DNA from: Crotophaga sulcirostris
Lineage: Eukaryota > Chordata > Aves > Cuculiformes > Crotophagidae
Assembly: GCA_013397455.1 (NCBI GenBank)
Contig: VYZB01000388.1
Span: forward strand, 379,761-443,760
Length of the DNA: 64,000 bases
Reading direction: 5' to 3'
Positions within the stretch are counted from its first letter, which is position 1. Each line of letters opens with the position of its first letter. The position numbers and the translations under genes are program-made. This document shows positions 59,560-64,000 of the stretch, piece after piece. The notes beneath the pieces were generated by a model that saw only the letters and a program-made list of their open reading frames with translations, was not told where the DNA came from and ran no database searches.

Positions 59560-60130
59560 GCAGTATGTATTTTTGTAATTAATCTCCACGTGTTTCCATT
59601 TGTGGAAAATGCATTTCATCCCACTTCTTCTGTCCCAGCTTTCAAGGTCATCCGCTTTTTCCTGGATGATTTCCCAAACTTCCTCTGTTAGGACAATGCC
59701 TCTCAGCATTATGGTATCAGCGAATTTTAACTTCATGAACACATTGCTTAGATTGGTGCCAAATCCCTTTCTGAAAATTAAAAAGATCCAGTTTTTAAGA
59801 TGAGAGCTGAAGATCTCTGCTTGTAACACCACTGCAGCCAACCTAGCCCTTGCCACTTCTCTGGAAGCCAGCCCCTGCTCACTTTTCAATTCCTTTACTA
59901 ATTCCCATCTTTGCTGTCTTAAGTAATAGCTCCCTGCATGGACTGCATCAAATCATTCACTCAAGTCCAAACAGATGAAATCTACTGAATTTCCTTGGGG
60001 TAGAAAATCAGTTATCTTATCAAAAAGTTATTAGATTAGTTTGGCAAGATCTATCTTTAGAAAATCTGTGTCACATTTTATCCCACTTTTCCCTCAACAA
60101 CATGACTTTAATCAGTCTTTGCTTGAAAAA
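59560..60130 (-). mobile_element. Old CR1-type LINE, reverse transcriptase fragment
   Basis: Read on the minus strand, the sequence follows the reverse transcriptase part of ancient sauropsid CR1 elements. A stretch related to the palm region appears around 60,000-59,930 (FDAVHAG in place of the usual AFDTVPH). Around 59,730 it reads FADTIMLRGIVLTEEVWEII, where intact elements have FADDTKL, and then SGMKCIFHKWKHVEI. The second catalytic aspartate of the FADD box is replaced and there are in-frame stops upstream, so the copy is dead. Edges are approximate; the assignment rests on remembered consensus. Confidence 0.75.
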
Positions 60131-61524
60131 ACATTCTTAGGCCTTGCACTAACAGCCTGGAATTTTCCTCGGATATTTTTCATCCTTTTCTAACGTTGGC
60201 CATTACTATTATTAATCCTTAGAGTTATGGCACCATGCTGGGCTTTGTTAAAAATATTTTCCTCTGACCCGCTGATTTTGTGAGGCAGTGTTTTCTCATT
60301 GCTGGCATAGAGGTTATCTGGTCACCCCAATTTCAGTGCATTAAGCTGTATAATTTTGCCCTCCTTTTGATTACTGTTTTTTCCATTTTCATAACCTTGT
60401 TGTTTATTTATTTTTCCTCTTCTTCCAAGGATTTTCTTCCCAAAAGCAGAGGCAATGTATTCACTTAAGTTCTTGGGTGATGGCCTCTATTGGCACTCAT
60501 GCACACCTCTCACCGGTGCCTTCTCAAGGCCACCACTTGTAGATAACAATTTCACCTCTGTACCCCCAGAAGAGAGGAGAAAAATGTGTAATGTCTATGG
60601 TCAGGAGCAGAGACAGGACCCAGACTCACAGCCAGTCAGTGAATAAAAGGGATATTTGCTGCGTTAACTATACGTGAGCCCAGCACCCTCGAGGAACCCA
60701 CCCATAACTCAGAAATGCTACTGAAGTGTATGAGTGAGCACTTAAAGGGGATCAGGTTATCATGGCTCTCCCTCTGTGCACAAGTCCTGTCACTCTGGCT
60801 CCTGCTCTCACCAGCTCCATCTTGACTGGCAGCAGTGCTGCCACCTCCAACTAAATTTGTCTGGAACTTAACAAGGGGCTATGATCACACCAGTGGTGTT
60901 GATATGTAAATCCCACTGCCTATCTCTATCCTCTGGAGTCCAACTCCAACAACCACAGACTGGAAACAAGGGACCGGGATGCTTCTCACTGGCACCCTGG
61001 TGGTACCTGAGCCTGTGGGTTCTCCAAGGCTGCACATCAATATGGGATGGAGCAAGAAGAAAACAGACCCCTGAGAGACTCCACCTGTGAGGCGTCTAAC
61101 AGCAAAATGTCACTTCCTTTTGCTGCTCTTTGGGTACAGCTGCTAAAAAAAAACATTAGACCTCCTTACAGAATTGCCCTGGGCTCCTCCTGCCAACACC
61201 TGCCTCCAGTGAAACAGCTGGGGCCTGTGGTGGATGCTAATAAGGAGCAATCTCGCTTCTACAGCATTCAAGAGAAAGACATGAGCCTTTTCATCTATGG
61301 ATAAGAAACCACTGCTCAAGGTGACTAAACTCTGCTTCTCCTTCAAATTTCAGTGAGAAGATTTACTTGCTGGAAAAGGAGATAGAGGACTAAGAATCAT
61401 GAGAGGGCTTACAGATAACCCTGTGGCTGTAGACAAAGGCCCAGCCTCACGGGCAACACTTCTGGAGGATCTCAGTCCCGTGGGACCACATTCCCATTCA
61501 TTCAGAAGCCAGGAAGGGTCCCAT

Positions 61525-61547
61525 GGACGTGACATGAGTTACGTCAG
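61525..61547. promoter_or_regulatory. Two CRE-like motifs 12 bases apart
   Basis: GGACGTGACA (61525-61534) is followed by TTACGTCAG (61539-61547). Each carries an ACGT core with a TGAC/GTCA flank, as bZIP factors bind. Nothing else nearby, such as a CpG island or first exon, marks a promoter. Confidence 0.25.
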
Positions 61548-64000
61548 CCAGCCCCACTGGCCACTCCTTCCCCAGCTAAACTGGAGGTCAGATGTCCAGC
61601 TGGGATGGTTCAAGGTTTAAGAGCAAGAACCCCACCCTTGGATAGTGCAAGCTGGGATCTCCTCCAACGCCTCCCTCTGCTCCAGTGGAAGGACCAGGAG
61701 TGAAGATACTGCCCACCTGATTCCCTTCAGCAGAGTGTACAGCCCTTCCTGGGGACAAGAGGGCTGCTTGACAGGCCTATAAACGTCCTGGAAAAGTTGT
61801 TCTCCCCTGAGAATCCAGAAAGGGGATGGCTTGGAATCATAGAGGTCTGAGGCAATGCTGAGGGCAGAAGAAAATATTTCAAACACCACAGGGAACCTGT
61901 CATTTGTGGAGGGGAACTGTGCTCAGGTCTCTGAGACTGTGGATTTTTCTTCCATATTTGCTCTTTCTGGTATCAGAATGAACATGTGTGTCTGCAGACA
62001 CACCTGCACCCCAGACTGTATCCTTCTTTTAATCTCTGACTGACCCGAAAATAGCTTTTGATCCAGTCAGGTACAGAAGTGACCAAGTAACAGTCCCCAG
62101 CAAGATATTACCACCTCCCTCAGGTCAGTTAGTTCAAATATGTTCCCTCCTCCAGGATTGCCAAGATACAGTGCAACCAGAAATTAAGCCACTGACCCTG
62201 ACGAAAAGCACAGCAGCCTTTGTGCTGAGCAATGCAGGATGCTCCTCCTTTGCCTTGTTTCTCTGCCATCAGCCTCCAATCTCCAGACGTAGTCATCCAT
62301 TAGCAATCCTCCCCAGCATGTCTAACACATTGGTTTGATTTCTTTTTTAAACAAATGTCCCACAGAATGGAGGAAAGAAAGACACGCAAAGGGCTTCTTG
62401 TGTTTAGGTGGAGCAAGAGGAAAGGTACGTGACAATGAGGAGCAGCCCAAACCAGGCACCTGTTTGCAGACAGACAGACCCAGTGCAGACTGAGAAGTGA
62501 TGCCACCTTACTGCAGCAGAAAGGCAGGTCTCTTTTTGGCAACAAACTACTTTCATCCCTGATGCCTTCATTAATAAAAAGTCTAGAGCAGGGAGCAGAG
62601 CACCCGCCTTCACCAGATTTATGCCAGCAGGGAGCTACTTTGCACGAAGTCCTCTACTGACCACATCCAGCTGCCTCAAGTGGCCCAACAAGGTCTGTGG
62701 GTACAACCAAGGCTTTATTTAAGTCTGGTCTCCCACTAAGAAAAATAATATTTCAGACACAACTTGGGCTTCCATCTCAGCTAGCTGTTATTCATCCAAC
62801 AGTCAGTCCATCTATGAAACCTACCTCCTTGCAAAAGGTGGAGACAACTGCTTTATCTAAGGCTTCCACTTCTGGGGGAAGGTAAACATTTATATCCCCG
62901 CTTATCTTCCAAGGCTGGGGAAAGGGAATAACCTTTTAGGCATATCTGCTGCTGTAAAATGAAAAGAGATGAGGAAGGAGACAGCCAGCTCCTGCCTGAT
63001 TCCAGCTCCTCTACTCAGAGCAAGAGCAGCTCCTCTTTCAGGAGAGGAAAACATTACAAGAAATTAAGGTGAAAGATTTTTTTAAAAAGGATCAGAGAAA
63101 GAGAGGAGGTATTGGAACATAGGGCAGGAAGAAAGCAGAGATTATTTACAAAGTCATATATCAGGAACCTCACTGCTGGAGTATGTGATTGTGCTGGGAA
63201 GTGTCACACGAATCTGCTGAGAGACCTCCATGCCGTACTTGAGATAAGAAACCGAACATTCAGTTTTTATTCGAACCGATCCTGAACTTCATGGCCTTTG
63301 AGATCTTGCCAATCTCTTTCTCTCCCTCTCTCCCATATGCATGCTGTTCTAGTGTGGAAGCTGATTTTGCTTTATGTCTTTGCAATGAAAAGTTGTGAAT
63401 CCATACCATGGAATAATGTAGTATCACATGGGACCACGGGTATTTTTGGGATCAGGTCCCTATATTTTAGGGACTAAAGAAGACTGCTAAGAAAAGTCCA
63501 GAATTTAAACCAGTTTCAAGGTTCTACTTATTAAGCCGTTTCTTTGAAAGTCACAAAATATATCTAGCAAATTGCATTTAAAATCCTCCAGCTGTCATCC
63601 GTCACACTGCTTATTTGAAAAGCCATCCCCTGCAAAGTTGTCACATTTTTGCTCCCCTCCCAGTGTTTGTGATTATGAAATTGATGCTTGCTGAGGAGCT
63701 GATAGTTGGAAACCCACCCTCCCTCCCTAATGGGTAGGCATGAAAGGTTGGTGTTTGGCTTAGTGGGAAATTAGAAGTGCTGAGGGTCTGCACTGAATAC
63801 AAATAAAAAGTTACAAGCTGTAAGGTTTCAAATTAACATCCTGATGCTTCACATTATTCTTCAGAAAAGCCTGGTCCTTCCTTTGATCTCAGGATTATAG
63901 GCAGCCAGGGACTGATTCGCAGCTATGCAAAGAACCTGCTGCACTACGCGGGCAGAAGACACAGACCTTAAAATAAAACACAATGTACATGGACACTCAT

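Larger units (their letters stand above)
52909..64000. other. 5' part of ABTB3 locus (intron or flank), no assigned exon
   Basis: I looked on the minus strand for the remaining N-terminal ABTB3 exons and found none. The stretch holds CR1 pieces at 55.3 and 59.6-60.1 kb, the repeat with a CRE at 54.1 kb, the X-box cluster at 56.3 kb and the paired CRE-like words at 61.5 kb. Around 58,800-58,920 there is a faint similarity to ancient repeats (TTTTCAAAGGTGCCCAG). Confidence 0.6.

Noticed and set aside
59600..59803. Plus-strand 67-codon frame opposite the CR1 relic
   Set aside because: It is the antisense shadow of the reverse transcriptase fragment.
61617..61889. 90-codon minus-strand frame with a hydrophobic middle, considered as a missing ABTB3 exon
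   Set aside because: Does not resemble the N-terminal ABTB3 region, has no clear acceptor, and no other family is recognised.

Overview
The window looks like nuclear DNA of an amniote vertebrate, most likely a bird. It is gene-poor and AT-leaning, with spliced genes and GT-AG introns. Its recognisable repeats are CR1-family LINE remnants, including an avian-looking CR1 3' fragment near 52.4 kb. There is no operon, CRISPR array, phage or other prokaryotic feature. Repeat identities, homologue names and neighbour-gene expectations come from memory of those families, because no search could be run.

The one gene that can be reconstructed with confidence runs right to left on the minus strand from 51,893 to 17,414. 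It is the 3' half of an ankyrin-repeat plus BTB/POZ gene that matches ABTB3 (also called BTBD11). Thirteen coding exons join without a frame break into 556 residues followed by a stop. All 12 introns between them have GT-AG ends, and every split codon closes correctly. In order, the encoded part holds a conserved linker, four ankyrin-type repeats, a helical linker, a BTB domain, a BACK-like C-terminal region, and a C-terminal Ser-Ile-Val that fits a class I PDZ ligand. The N-terminal half of the protein is not visible and should lie beyond the right edge.

Layout from left to right. 1-4.4 kb: no gene seen. 4.38-5.9 kb: a 3'-end-like segment on the minus strand (an open frame of about 98 codons, a stop, an AT-rich stretch, then AATAAA and a GT-rich element), owner unknown. 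5.9-17.2 kb: mostly unannotatable sequence with a plus-strand CR1 remnant at 13.8-14.3 kb. 17.2-51.9 kb: ABTB3 exons and introns, the longest intron being 11.7 kb. 51.9-64 kb: the intron or 5' flank of ABTB3, containing a possible extra minus-strand exon (52,686-52,908), CR1 pieces (52.4, 55.3 and 59.5-60.1 kb) and several motif clusters of the kind found in regulatory DNA.

I found no previously undescribed multi-gene system. The items most worth checking are the extra exon in phase with ABTB3, the orphan 3'-end signature near 4.4-5.9 kb, a CRE palindrome inside an ancient repeat, and an X-box next to an inverted repeat at 56.3 kb.
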